Source of the DNA: Arthrobacter sp. Leaf234 | Lineage (GTDB): Bacteria; Actinomycetota; Actinomycetes; Actinomycetales; Micrococcaceae | Assembly: GCF_001422665.1 (NCBI RefSeq) | Contig: NZ_LMLU01000005.1 | Location: forward strand, 1-64,000 | Direction: 5' to 3' | Length of the DNA stretch: 64,000 nucleotides | The notes under the pieces: generated by a model | The model's database searches: none | Told to the model about the DNA's origin: nothing | The model's input: only the letters and a program-made list of their open reading frames with translations | Position numbers and translations under genes: made by a program | In this document: positions 1 through 9,225 of the stretch, piece after piece | How positions within the stretch are numbered: the first letter of the stretch is position 1 | Layout: each line of letters begins with the position of its first letter

Positions 1-4
1 CAAA

Positions 5-122
5 GTTACGGCGGTCATAGCGTGGGGGAAACGCCCGGTCCCATTCCGAACCCGGAAGCTAAGACCCACAGCGCCGATGGTACTGCACCCGAGAGAGTGT
101 GGGAGAGTAGGACACCGCCGGA
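5..122 (+). rRNA. rrf: 5S ribosomal RNA
   Basis: The 5' and 3' ends (TTACGGCGGT and ACCGCCGGA) pair to form helix I. The conserved internal segments CCCATTCCGAACCCGGAAG and the GAGAGTAGGAC region of actinobacterial 5S rRNA are present. Total length of about 118 nt is normal. It is probably the last gene of an rrn operon whose 23S lies before the window. Confidence 0.96.
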
Positions 123-137
123 CAACACTTACAGGCT

Positions 138-167
138 GAGGCCCCACACCACCAGGTGCGGGGCCTC
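138..167 (+). terminator. rrn operon terminator hairpin
   Basis: Arms GAGGCCCC-A-CAC and GTG-C-GGGGCCTC pair with a single mismatch around a small loop, about 15 nt after the 5S. It has no long T tract, as is common in high-GC actinobacteria. The following 240 nt to position 408 hold loosely repeated GGCCCAAAGGCCCAC-like blocks and no gene that I can support. Confidence 0.7.
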
Positions 168-408
168 ACCCCATTAACCCCACAACCCCACACCCCCAAC
201 ACCCAGCAGCCCGGCACAAGCCCGGCCAGGCCAGGTTCGAAGGCCCACAGCCGGGCAGCACCAACACGGCCAGGCCCAAAGGCCCACGGCTCGGCCGGCA
301 AAGCCCATACCGCCGAGCCGCGCAGGATGCGGCACCCGATCCCACCCGGGCGATACTGTGCCGCGGGGAGGTGCGGTCGAGGTCACCAAGCGGCGGTAGG
401 GTCGGGGC

Positions 409-975
409 ATGAGTGGATTGTTCTCGCACGCCTCCGCCGACGGAGATGCGCCCTCGGACCGCCCGGACATCCGGACGACGGTCTCCGTGCCCGCCTCCGC
501 CGACCACGCCTGGGCGGGACTCGTCGAGCACCTCCACCTTTGGTGGCCGGCGGATCTCCTGAGCCGGTGGGGAACCGACAGCTTCTTCGACCTCGAGGAC
601 AACGCGCTCGTCGAGACGTCGGCGGAGGATGACGAGAATGTCTGGGGCGAGGTGACGGACAGTGCTTCCGGGCAGTGGATGCTGCTCAGATGGCGCGCTG
701 CCGGCTCGACCACGACCACGGACCTTCGCCTGGGTGTGAGGGAGGACGCCGGTGTCCTCCATCGGGCGCGTGCCGGGGCAGCCGCTGAAGGTACATCCGG
801 GTCCGGCGGAGCTGGGGTCGTCGACCAGGCGGAGGGGGATGGACCTGTCGAGACGACGCTGGACCTGACCCACAGTGGATGGACGCGCGCCGATCCGCAT
901 GACCTCTACGTCTTCTACCGCCAGTTCTGGCCCGAAGCCCTGGCGCGGTACCGCCGCTTCATGGGGGGATCATGA
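409..975 (+). CDS. SRPBCC-fold (AHSA1/START-like) protein
   Basis: 188 residues. From about residue 22 the sequence reads as the start of an SRPBCC/AHSA1 domain: a beta strand ending in VSVPAS, the helix DHAWAGLVEHLHLWW, and a later alternation of charged beta strands. The C-terminus ends in an amphipathic helix (FYRQFWPEALARYRRFM) of the kind that closes the hydrophobic cavity of this fold. The family binds hydrophobic ligands or acts as a co-chaperone; no specific ligand can be inferred. The middle (about residues 120-145) is a Gly/Ala-rich insertion. The stop overlaps the start of the next gene (ATGA), so the two are probably co-translated. The ribosome site (GGGTCGGGGC) is weak. Confidence 0.75.
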   Translation: MSGLFSHASADGDAPSDRPDIRTTVSVPASADHAWAGLVEHLHLWWPADLLSRWGTDSFFDLEDNALVETSAEDDENVWGEVTDSASGQWMLLRWRAAGSTTTTDLRLGVREDAGVLHRARAGAAAEGTSGSGGAGVVDQAEGDGPVETTLDLTHSGWTRADPHDLYVFYRQFWPEALARYRRFMGGS

Positions 976-2342
976 TCGATGCATCCGCGCTGGGAGATCT
1001 CGAGGACATCCTGCCCGGTCGCGTGTCCACGTCTGCCGCCGATCTGACGAGCTACTCGCGCGATCAGGGGCCGGTGCTCGAGCCGGCCCTTCCCGTCGCG
1101 GTGGTCCGGGCAGAATCCGTGGCCGACGTGCAGGAGGTGCTGCGGTGGGCCACTCGCCACAGGGTCCCGGTCATCAGCCGTGGAGCCGGGTCGGGCGTGT
1201 CAGGCGGCGCCCACGCGACGACAGGGAGTGTCATCCTCTCGCTGGAGCTCATGACGCGCATCCTCGAGATCAATCCCGATGACGAGACCGCCGTCGTCGA
1301 ACCGGGCGTGGTCAACGCCGCCCTGAACGACGCCGTAGCCGGCCATGGTCTGATGTATGCGCCGGATCCCGCCAGCTATCGGTGGTCGACGATCGGCGGG
1401 AATGTCGCCACAAACGCCGGTGGCCTGCGATGCGCCAAGTACGGGGTGACGCGTGACTCGGTCCTCGCACTGGATGTCGTTCTGGCGGACGGGACGCTGG
1501 TCAGGACCGGACACAGGACGTTCAAGGGTGTTGCAGGCTACGATCTGACGGCATTGATGACGGGCTCGGAAGGCACGCTCGGGGTGATCGTCGGGATCAC
1601 CGTCCGGCTCCGCTACCTGCCGACGTCCGTCCACACCGTGGCGGCTTTCTTCGAGGACTTCACGAGCGCTGCGGCCGGGGTGCTCGCCATCGGACGGGCC
1701 AGAGTGCAACCGGCGATCCTGGAACTCCTCGACGGCAACACTCTCGAGGCGCTCGACGGCGCCCACGGGTCCGACCTCCGCCGTCGTGGGGGTTCCCTGC
1801 TCCTCGCGAGGACGGATGGGTACGGGGCGGCCGCGGAGGCGGAGCAGATCCGCGCAGTACTTCTCGGGCTGGGTGCACGCGTGAGCGACGAAGGCTCTGA
1901 GGAAGCGGACCGGCTGGTGGATCTCCGGCGGCACAGCAGGGGCGACGAGGTCGACGACCTGTACAGGGTGGGAGAGGACGTCGCCGTGCCCAAATCGCAG
2001 CTGGTCGGCTACGTCGCCGCACTGGAGGCGATGGCATCACGTCATCAGGTGCAGTTGAAGGTCGTGGCGCACGCCGGGGACGGAAACCTGCATCCCACCT
2101 TCTGGGTGGAACGACGGGAGGGGCCTCAGGCGCAGGAACGGCTGGAGTCGGCGCTGGACGAATCGGTCCGTTGCGCACTGGACCTGGGCGGCACGATCAC
2201 CGGGGAGCACGGCGTGGGACAGTACAAGCGACGGTGGCTCGCCTGGGAGCAGGCGCCGGAGATCCTCGCGCTCCAAGCGCGGATCAAACAGGTGTTCGAT
2301 CCTCTCGGCATCCTGAATCCGGGAAAGGCGATCGTCTCCTGA
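972..2342 (+). CDS. FAD-linked oxidase, glycolate/D-lactate dehydrogenase GlcD type
   Basis: 456 residues, normal for the GlcD/D-2-hydroxyacid dehydrogenase family. The N-terminal FAD-binding domain (PF01565 type, about residues 40-180) carries GAGSGVSGG and IGGNVATNAGGLRCAKYGV. The C-terminal cap (about 215-455) carries VAHAGDGNLHPTF, which supplies metal/substrate-binding histidines, and the signature TGEHGVGQYKRRW. Such enzymes oxidise 2-hydroxyacids (lactate, glycolate, 2-hydroxyglutarate) and pass electrons to quinone or an ETF. No iron-sulfur partner (GlcF) is adjacent, so it may be single-subunit. The start ATG overlaps the stop of the SRPBCC gene by four bases. The exact substrate is not known. 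Confidence 0.9.
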   Translation: MIDASALGDLEDILPGRVSTSAADLTSYSRDQGPVLEPALPVAVVRAESVADVQEVLRWATRHRVPVISRGAGSGVSGGAHATTGSVILSLELMTRILEINPDDETAVVEPGVVNAALNDAVAGHGLMYAPDPASYRWSTIGGNVATNAGGLRCAKYGVTRDSVLALDVVLADGTLVRTGHRTFKGVAGYDLTALMTGSEGTLGVIVGITVRLRYLPTSVHTVAAFFEDFTSAAAGVLAIGRARVQPAILELLDGNTLEALDGAHGSDLRRRGGSLLLARTDGYGAAAEAEQIRAVLLGLGARVSDEGSEEADRLVDLRRHSRGDEVDDLYRVGEDVAVPKSQLVGYVAALEAMASRHQVQLKVVAHAGDGNLHPTFWVERREGPQAQERLESALDESVRCALDLGGTITGEHGVGQYKRRWLAWEQAPEILALQARIKQVFDPLGILNPGKAIVS

Positions 2343-2441
2343 TCGTTGCCTCGGGCTGCCCGAGGGACGCCCGGCCGCGATGATACTGTTCAGGAAATCG
2401 GTGGAACACACCGTCACTTTCATCGCGCCACGGGGAGCAGC

Positions 2442-2972
2442 ATGTCTGACAACAATCCAGGATCGCAGGGCAACTCGCCCTACGGTCAGCAGAACCAGTC
2501 ACAGTACGGTCAGAACCAGCCGCAGTACGGCCAGAACGCCCCGCAGTACGGCCAGAACGCGCCGCAGTACGGTGAACAGACTCCCACTGCCTACGGGCAG
2601 CAACAGGGTCAGTCACCCTACGGCCAGCAGGGTGGGAACAACTACCCGGGGCAGCAGGGCTACCAGGGGCAGGTCACCGAGAACCCGGGCAGGACGCTCG
2701 GCATCGTGGGCTTCATCCTCGCGATCCTGATCGCGCCGGTCGGCCTGATCATCAGCATCGTGGCGTTCGTGAAATCTCGGAGGGCCAAGATGGGCAACGG
2801 CTTCGCCCTCGCCGGCATCATCATCGGCATTCTCTTCACGATCGGACTGGCCGTCCTCATCATCGGGTTCATCGCTCTGATTCCCGCTTTCACCGAGTTG
2901 GCCGAACTGTGCCAGGGCGTCCCCAGTGGAACTCAGGTCGAGTTTCAGGGGACGACGACGACCTGCCCCTGA
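2442..2972 (+). CDS. DUF4190-type membrane protein with Gln/Tyr/Gly-rich repeat tail
   Basis: 176 residues. Residues 10-75 are a low-complexity cytoplasmic segment built from about four copies of a seven-residue unit (QNxPQYG), visible in the DNA as 21-bp repeats near 2490-2570. Two hydrophobic helices follow (about 86-108 and 118-145), separated by a short basic loop (VKSRRAKMG), and then a short tail with two cysteines. This matches the DUF4190 layout common in actinobacteria; function is unknown. The ATG at 2442 follows GGGGAGCAGC and was chosen over an in-frame upstream extension that lacks this site. The gene ends just before a strong terminator. Confidence 0.8.
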   Translation: MSDNNPGSQGNSPYGQQNQSQYGQNQPQYGQNAPQYGQNAPQYGEQTPTAYGQQQGQSPYGQQGGNNYPGQQGYQGQVTENPGRTLGIVGFILAILIAPVGLIISIVAFVKSRRAKMGNGFALAGIIIGILFTIGLAVLIIGFIALIPAFTELAELCQGVPSGTQVEFQGTTTTCP

Positions 2973-2984
2973 TCGATATGTGAG

Positions 2985-3017
2985 GAAGGGCCGGCAGTCG
3001 ATGGCTGCCGGCCCTTC
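2985..3017. terminator. Bidirectional terminator
   Basis: A perfect 13-bp stem (GAAGGGCCGGCAG / CTGCCGGCCCTTC) with a 7-nt loop lies between the convergent DUF4190 and DUF4032 genes. It can serve both strands. Confidence 0.85.
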
Positions 3018-3028
3018 GTCGTTGCAGC

Positions 3029-4390
3029 CTAGTTGTCCCGGTACTCGGAGTCCTCATCGATGCCGATGGTGCGGGCGTCGGCGGTCAGCATGATCTCCGC
3101 CTCGTCACGACGATGCCGTAGCTCGTCGTCGAGGTAGGACTGCACGGCCTCCGCCATCGGGACGTTGCGGTCCTCGCGCTCCGACATGTACCAGCGGTGC
3201 TCCAGGACCTCGTGCACCACCTCCGCGGGCTCGAGCTTCCCGCCCAGCTCCCGCGGGACGGCCCGGACGATCGGCTCGAAGACCTCGTTGACCCACAGGT
3301 GGGCGCTGAATTCCTCGTCGAGGGTCGGATTGTTGTCCGCCCGGTAGGCGTCCATGTCGTTGAGCAGGCGCCGTGCCTGGTTCTCCTGCGCGTCGAGGCC
3401 GGTCAGCCGCAGCAGCCTGCGACTGTGGTGCCCAGCGTCCACGACCTTGGGCTGCAGCTGGATCTGCGTCCCGTTGACGGCCGTCTTGATGGCATATTCC
3501 TCGACGTCGAAGCCGAGCTCGTTGAGGCGCCGGATCCGGGCACCTACGCGCCAGCGCTCTCCGAGCTCGAAGGACTCCTTCTCGGTGAGCTCGGTCCACA
3601 GGCGGCGGTAGCTGTCCATGATCAGCTCGCTCGTCGCCAGCGGATCCACCTTCTCCTCGATCAGTCCGCCCTCGGCGAGGTCCATCAGTTCACCGGCGAT
3701 GTTGACGCGGGCGATCTCGAGGTCGTATTCGCGCTGACCCGTCGACAGTTCGGGATACAGTTCGCCGGTCTCCGCGTCGACCAGGTACGCGGCGAAGGAT
3801 CCCGCGTCGCGGCGGAACAGGGTGTTGGACAGGGAGACGTCCCCCCAGTAGAAGCCGATGAGGTGCAGGCGGACGAGGAGGAGCGCCTGGGCGTCGATGA
3901 GACGCGTGAGGGTATCGCGGCGGAGCGTCTGGGAGAACAGCGCGCGGTAGGGCAGTGAGAACTTCAGGTGCCGTGTGACGAGGACGGGATCGAGTTCGTC
4001 GCCGTCGGGAGTGGTCCGGCCCGAGATGACGGCGACGGGCTCCACGCAGGGAACATCCAGCCGCTGCAGCTTGCGGAGCATGTGGTATTCGTGCCGGGCG
4101 ATGTGCTCGCTCGTCTCCTTGACGGCGATCACCGATCCGCCCAGATGTGCGAAGCGCACGATGTGCCGGGAGATGCCACGGGGGAGGGCTGCGAGTGCGC
4201 TGGCGGGCCACTGCTCCAGGGCGATGTGCCAGGGCAGGTCGAGCAGTTCGGGATCCGTCGCAGCGGCCGTGATGTTGAGGGACCCGAGGCTCGGGCTCTC
4301 CGACGACGCCGGGCGGAGCCTCGGGAGCTTGCCGGCCTGCTCGTAGTCGGTCGGCTCGTCATGCCACTGGGCGTTCGAGGTCTCGGTCAT
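3029..4390 (-). CDS. DUF4032 protein with kinase-like N-terminal domain
   Basis: 453 residues. The first half resembles an aminoglycoside-phosphotransferase/LPS-kinase fold: a lysine-bearing strand (GGSVIAVKE), a catalytic-loop-like FYWGDVSLSNTLF and a metal-loop-like LVDAETGE. The second half matches the DUF4032 region, with the ordered motifs YDLEIARVNIAGELMDL and LEHRWYMSERE. Families of this type are actinobacterial and uncharacterised; a kinase activity is an inference from the motifs. The ATG at 4390 is preceded by CGGAGGCAACACC, a good ribosome site; longer in-frame versions lack one. It lies downstream of the sugar ABC ATPase but is separated by a hairpin, so it is probably its own unit. 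Confidence 0.8.
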   Translation of the reverse strand: MTETSNAQWHDEPTDYEQAGKLPRLRPASSESPSLGSLNITAAATDPELLDLPWHIALEQWPASALAALPRGISRHIVRFAHLGGSVIAVKETSEHIARHEYHMLRKLQRLDVPCVEPVAVISGRTTPDGDELDPVLVTRHLKFSLPYRALFSQTLRRDTLTRLIDAQALLLVRLHLIGFYWGDVSLSNTLFRRDAGSFAAYLVDAETGELYPELSTGQREYDLEIARVNIAGELMDLAEGGLIEEKVDPLATSELIMDSYRRLWTELTEKESFELGERWRVGARIRRLNELGFDVEEYAIKTAVNGTQIQLQPKVVDAGHHSRRLLRLTGLDAQENQARRLLNDMDAYRADNNPTLDEEFSAHLWVNEVFEPIVRAVPRELGGKLEPAEVVHEVLEHRWYMSEREDRNVPMAEAVQSYLDDELRHRRDEAEIMLTADARTIGIDEDSEYRDN

Positions 4391-4450
4391 GGTGTTGCCT
4401 CCGGGTCGGGGCGGGAAGGGGCCTGCGTCAAGCGTAGTTGCCACCGACGC

Positions 4451-4500
4451 GACGATGGCGTCCACCGAGCCCCAGAGGGTACCCGGCGGACGCCACCGTC
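4451..4500 (-). terminator. Terminator of the sugar ABC ATPase gene
   Basis: Arms GACG-A-TGGCGTCCACCG and CGGCGGACGCCA-C-CGTC pair over 16 bp with one mismatch and one G-U pair. It starts about 30 nt past the stop codon of the minus-strand ATPase gene. Confidence 0.65.
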
Positions 4501-4529
4501 GTCGTACTGGTTGGCTCGTGCGCGGAGGA

Positions 4530-5618
<1,089 letters not shown>

Positions 5619-5713
5619 GGTGGTGGTTCCTTTTCACGGGCAGGTACGTGCCCGACGATCCGTAGTGAATGGAAGAGTATTCAGTTGTGGTGCGCGACCC
5701 GCCAGCAGTACCG

Positions 5714-5727
5714 GTGACGTTGGTCAC
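5714..5727. promoter_or_regulatory. GTGAC-N4-GTCAC palindrome upstream of ugpC
   Basis: A perfect inverted repeat in the 130-nt gap between ugpC (start 5618) and the end of otsB (5749). A second small inverted repeat (GGGCA-N6-TGCCC, 5638-5653) lies just before the ribosome site. Position and symmetry suggest operators for a sugar-responsive repressor; the binding protein is not known. Confidence 0.35.
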
Positions 5728-5748
5728 GCTTGGAGCAGTATGACACGT

Positions 5749-6531
5749 TCAGCTGATTGGTGCACGGGATGTGCGCAAGGACACCAGTTCCTCGAGCACC
5801 TCGGAGAAGGCCTCGGGCGTGGCGACGGTGAACGGCGCGGACGTCGGGCCCGGGCCGATCCTGATGCCGACGTCGCCCGGGCGGAGGGTGAGTTGGGCGT
5901 GCTCGTCGGTGACGTCGTCGCCGGCGAACAGGAGTGCGGTCGCTCCCGTGGTCTCCCGGAGCAGAGCCAGCCCCTGGCCCTTGTCCGCTCTGATGACCGA
6001 GACCTCGAGCACGCGCTTGCCGTCGGTGACGCTGATGTCCCCGAGCGGCGCGAGGCCGGCACGGGCAGCTGTCACGGCAGCATCGGCGACGTCGTCGGCC
6101 GCTGTTCTCGTGTGGAGGACGACCCCGGCGGGCTTGAACTCGATGCGGGTACCCGAATGCGTTGCGACGGTGTGTTCGACGACGTCGACGGCCCGGGCGA
6201 GAAGCCCGGCCTGATCCGCGGTCAGGGCGAGGGCCACGCCGTCGGGTCCCGTCCACGTCTCTGCCCCGTGGCTGCCGATCAGCAGCATGTCCTCGGGCGG
6301 TTCTGCCACCACGCGCAGGCTGTCGAGGGCTCGGCCCGAGATCAGCGCCGTCGTCGTGCCCGGCAGTCCAGCCAGCGCTCGCAGCGCAGCGGCCGACGCC
6401 GGGAGGGCGCGTGCGTCCTCCGCCCTCTCGACCAGGGGTGCGAGGGTCCCGTCGAAGTCGAGGGCGACGAGCAGCCGGGGCGTGGCGGCGAGCGACGCGA
6501 GGGCGGAGAGCAGCTCCGGCTCAAGCGCCAT
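5749..6531 (-). CDS. otsB: Trehalose-6-phosphate phosphatase
   Basis: 260 residues from the ATG at 6531. HAD-superfamily phosphatase: motif I LVALDFDGTLAP (nucleophile and acid/base aspartates) near the N-terminus, then ALISGRAL, SHGAE and a late GDDVTDEHAQ with the Mg-binding acidic residues. It dephosphorylates trehalose 6-phosphate made by the neighbouring otsA. The start overlaps the end of otsA by 11 nt, so the genes are probably translationally coupled. A GTG nine bases upstream is possible, but the GGGAAG ribosome site is better spaced from the ATG. The trehalose pathway supplies an osmo- and desiccation protectant. Confidence 0.93.
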   Translation of the reverse strand: MALEPELLSALASLAATPRLLVALDFDGTLAPLVERAEDARALPASAAALRALAGLPGTTTALISGRALDSLRVVAEPPEDMLLIGSHGAETWTGPDGVALALTADQAGLLARAVDVVEHTVATHSGTRIEFKPAGVVLHTRTAADDVADAAVTAARAGLAPLGDISVTDGKRVLEVSVIRADKGQGLALLRETTGATALLFAGDDVTDEHAQLTLRPGDVGIRIGPGPTSAPFTVATPEAFSEVLEELVSLRTSRAPIS

Positions 6532-8020
6532 GACCCGCACTTCCCGCGTGCAGGGCGTTGAGGAAGGCCTGAGACCAGCGTTCGACGTCGTTGTGGACCA
6601 CCTGGCGGCGCATCAGCCGCATGCGCCGCATGGCCTCCGTCTTCGGCATGGAGATCGCCGTGACGATGGCGGTCTTCAGGCCGTCGATGTCGTGCGGATT
6701 CACGAGGATGGCCTGGCGGAGCGTATCCGCGGCGCCTGCGAATTCGCTGAGTACAAGCATGCCGGTGTTGTTCGTGCGCGCCGCCACGTATTCCTTGGCG
6801 ACGAGGTTCATGCCGTCCCGCAGGGCGGTCACCAGCATGACGTCGGCGGCGAGGTACAGGGCCACCATCTCCTCGACGGGATAGCTGTGGTGCAGATAGC
6901 GGATGGCGGTGTTCTTCATGGTGTCGTGGGTGCCGTTGATGCGGCCGACGGCGCCCTCGATGTCCTCGCGGAGGATCCGGTACTGCTCCACCCGCTCGCG
7001 GCTGGGGCTCGCGACCTGGATGAGGGCGGCGTCCTCGACCGTGATCGCGCCGTCCTCGAGCAGCTCGCCGTACGCCTTCAGGCGATGGCCGATGCCCTTG
7101 GTGTAGTCGAGGCGGTCCACGCCGAGGAGGATGTGCTGCGGGTCGCCGAGCTCGCGCCGGATCTCGCGGGAGCGCTCGATCACGTCGGGCCGCTGCGCGA
7201 GTTCCGTGATCGACGCCGTGTCGATCGAGATGGGGAACGCCTCCGCGCGGGAGACGTAGGCAGGGGTGCCGTCGTCGCCCTCGGGGACCTGTACCTGCTG
7301 GGCCTTGATGGTGTGGCCCTTGAAGCGGCGGACGCACCGCAGGAAGTTGCTCGCGTCGCTGGGACGCTGGAAGCCGATGAGGTCGGCACCGAGGAGACCC
7401 TCGATCACCTGGCGGCGCCACGGGAGCTGCGCGTAGATCTCGAGCGGGGGGAAGGGGATGTGGTTGAAGAAGCCGATCTTGAGGTCCGGCCGGGCCTGCC
7501 TCAGCATCTTGGGCACGAGCTGCAGCTGGTAGTCCTGGACCCAGACGGTGGCGCCCTCGGCCGCGACGGACGCCGTCGCCGCAGCGAAGCGCTCGTTCAC
7601 CTTCCGGTAGGAGTCCCACCAGGTGCGGTGGAACTCCGGCGAGGCGATGACGTCGTGGTAGAGCGGCCACAGCGTGGCGTTCGAGAAGCCCTCGTAGTAG
7701 AGCTCGACCTCCTCGGCGCTGAGCGGCACGGGGACGAGGCGCATATTCGCCTCGTCGAAGGGCTCGAGCGTCTCGTCGGACGCACCGTGCCAGCCGACCC
7801 AGGCGCCGTCGGCCTTCGCCATGACGGGCGCCAGTGCCGTCACCAGGCCTCCGGGGGACCGGCGCCAGGAGCTCTCCCCGTGCTCGTCCACCACGCGATC
7901 CACGGCGAGCCTGTTCGAGACGACGATGAAGTCGAAGTCCCCGAACCGGCCGTCGGTCGGGAAAGAGGGCTTCACGCCAGGTGTCGTGGACGGTTGTGCT
8001 GCGCTCAAAACTGGCTCCAT
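6521..8020 (-). CDS. otsA: Alpha,alpha-trehalose-phosphate synthase (UDP-forming)
   Basis: 499 residues; GT20 glycosyltransferase joining a nucleotide-activated glucose to glucose 6-phosphate. Recognisable blocks are FIVVSNRLAVDR near residue 30, VWVQDYQLQLVP, IGFFNHIPFPPLEIY, LLGVDRLDYTKGI and the nucleotide-sugar-binding DGMNLVAKEYVAAR. A short N-terminal extension of about 25 residues precedes the first block. It is first in an otsA-otsB unit and divergent from the DsbA-like gene (8148), so both promoters lie in the 127-nt gap between them. Confidence 0.95.
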   Translation of the reverse strand: MEPVLSAAQPSTTPGVKPSFPTDGRFGDFDFIVVSNRLAVDRVVDEHGESSWRRSPGGLVTALAPVMAKADGAWVGWHGASDETLEPFDEANMRLVPVPLSAEEVELYYEGFSNATLWPLYHDVIASPEFHRTWWDSYRKVNERFAAATASVAAEGATVWVQDYQLQLVPKMLRQARPDLKIGFFNHIPFPPLEIYAQLPWRRQVIEGLLGADLIGFQRPSDASNFLRCVRRFKGHTIKAQQVQVPEGDDGTPAYVSRAEAFPISIDTASITELAQRPDVIERSREIRRELGDPQHILLGVDRLDYTKGIGHRLKAYGELLEDGAITVEDAALIQVASPSRERVEQYRILREDIEGAVGRINGTHDTMKNTAIRYLHHSYPVEEMVALYLAADVMLVTALRDGMNLVAKEYVAARTNNTGMLVLSEFAGAADTLRQAILVNPHDIDGLKTAIVTAISMPKTEAMRRMRLMRRQVVHNDVERWSQAFLNALHAGSAGHGA

Positions 8021-8147
8021 CGCAGAAGGGGGATCTCCCGCCCGACTCTATCGGGTCGGGCAGGAGTCGGCCGGGGACGTGAGCTGGGCGGAAGCGCTCA
8101 GGTGCGGTCGATAGCATGGCCTCCCAGCACACCGACGAAGAGGACCG

Positions 8148-9002
8148 ATGGCGCCCGCACCCGGACACAAGCCGACCAAAGCCCAGCGCACCGCCGCAAC
8201 CCGTGAGCGGGAGCGGGTGGCTGCGGAGGAGCAGCAGCGGAAGGACCGCCGCAACGGGACGCTCGCCAAATGGGGCGTGGTGGTCGCGGGACTGATCGTC
8301 GTCGCCCTCATCGCGGTGGTGGTCATCAACACTGTGCGCGGCCGGATCCCCGACGCCGGGCCGGCGCCCCAGGGCGGCAATGCCCAAGGTGGCATCACGC
8401 TCCTGTCGAGCACCGACACGGCGCCGACGGGGACCGACACGGTGGACGTCGCGACTCTCCCCGCCGAGCCCGCAGCGGAGGGAGCCATCCCCGAGGGCAT
8501 CACGTCCGTCACCAACGGTCCCCTGCAGGTGGTGGCGTACATCAACTGTGTGCACTGCGCGGACTTCGAGGCACGGCATTCCGAGCAGATCCTCTCGTGG
8601 CTGGACGCCGGCGAGATCACGTTCGAGTACCGCACCGTGGCCTACCTCGACCGCAACAGCAGCACCGAGTACTCCTCCCGCGCCGCGAACGCCGTCGCCT
8701 GTGTGGCCGACTCCGCGCCCGAGGCGTACTTCGACGTCAACCAGCGCCTGTTCGCGCACTACAAGCAGGGAGAGCTCGACGACGACGGCCTCGTGGCGCT
8801 CGCCGCGGACGCAGGCGCGGGGGACATCTCCGCGTGCGTGGAGGAGGGGACCTTCCGCCCATGGACGAAGTTCGCCACGGCTGCGGCTCAGGCGGCTGCC
8901 GTCGGCGGCACGCCGACGGTGTTCGTCAACGGTGCCGCGGTCCCGAACGCCGTCGAGGACTTCGAGACGACGGTCCAGGAGGAACTGGACGCCCGCAGCT
9001 GA
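8148..9002 (+). CDS. Membrane-anchored DsbA-like thiol oxidoreductase
   Basis: 284 residues. A basic cytoplasmic N-terminus with a coiled-coil tendency precedes a single membrane helix (about residues 43-62). After a linker, a thioredoxin-fold domain has the redox pair C134-V-H-C137 (YINCVHCADFEARH) and the cis-proline loop GGTPTVFVNG. This is the DsbA_4/thioredoxin_4 layout that actinobacteria use for extracytoplasmic disulfide formation. The topology places the active site outside the membrane. GAAGAGGACCG precedes the ATG. The gene is divergent from otsA and followed by tRNA-Thr. Confidence 0.88.
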   Translation: MAPAPGHKPTKAQRTAATRERERVAAEEQQRKDRRNGTLAKWGVVVAGLIVVALIAVVVINTVRGRIPDAGPAPQGGNAQGGITLLSSTDTAPTGTDTVDVATLPAEPAAEGAIPEGITSVTNGPLQVVAYINCVHCADFEARHSEQILSWLDAGEITFEYRTVAYLDRNSSTEYSSRAANAVACVADSAPEAYFDVNQRLFAHYKQGELDDDGLVALAADAGAGDISACVEEGTFRPWTKFATAAAQAAAVGGTPTVFVNGAAVPNAVEDFETTVQEELDARS

Positions 9003-9092
9003 TTTCCGGCGGTGGCGGGCCTGGGCTACCCTTGTTGAGCGCTCGACTGCCCTCCAGCCAGGGGTGACGGCGCCCGCTGGCCCGGCCAGTTC

Positions 9093-9169
9093 GCCTCCTT
9101 AGCTCAGTTGGCCAGAGCACCGCTCTTGTAAAGCGGGGGTCGTCGGTTCGAATCCGACAGGAGGCTCCA
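9093..9169 (+). tRNA. tRNA-Thr (anticodon TGT)
   Basis: Acceptor arms GCCTCCT and AGGAGGC, D-arm TAGCTCAGTTGG, anticodon stem CCGCT/AGCGG with loop CTTGTAA (anticodon TGT), T-arm GGTTCGAATCC, and an encoded CCA end. It reads ACA codons. I saw no duplicated 3' end nearby that would mark an integrated element. Confidence 0.95.
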
Positions 9170-9225
9170 CACCCGCCTGCTGTTCCTCCCGCGAACACGC
9201 CCGATGCGCGGAACGCCGCCGGCTC

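Noticed and set aside
2490..2570. Regular repeats that look like a CRISPR array or satellite.
   Set aside because: The 21-bp units encode a repeated heptapeptide in the DUF4190 protein and have no spacers.
6532..6540. GTG 6540 as the otsB start.
   Set aside because: The ribosome site is too close to it; the ATG at 6531 has better spacing.
9093..9169. tRNA-Thr as an attachment site for a mobile element.
   Set aside because: No integrase, no duplicated tRNA end and no composition change beside it; the same holds for tRNA-Arg.
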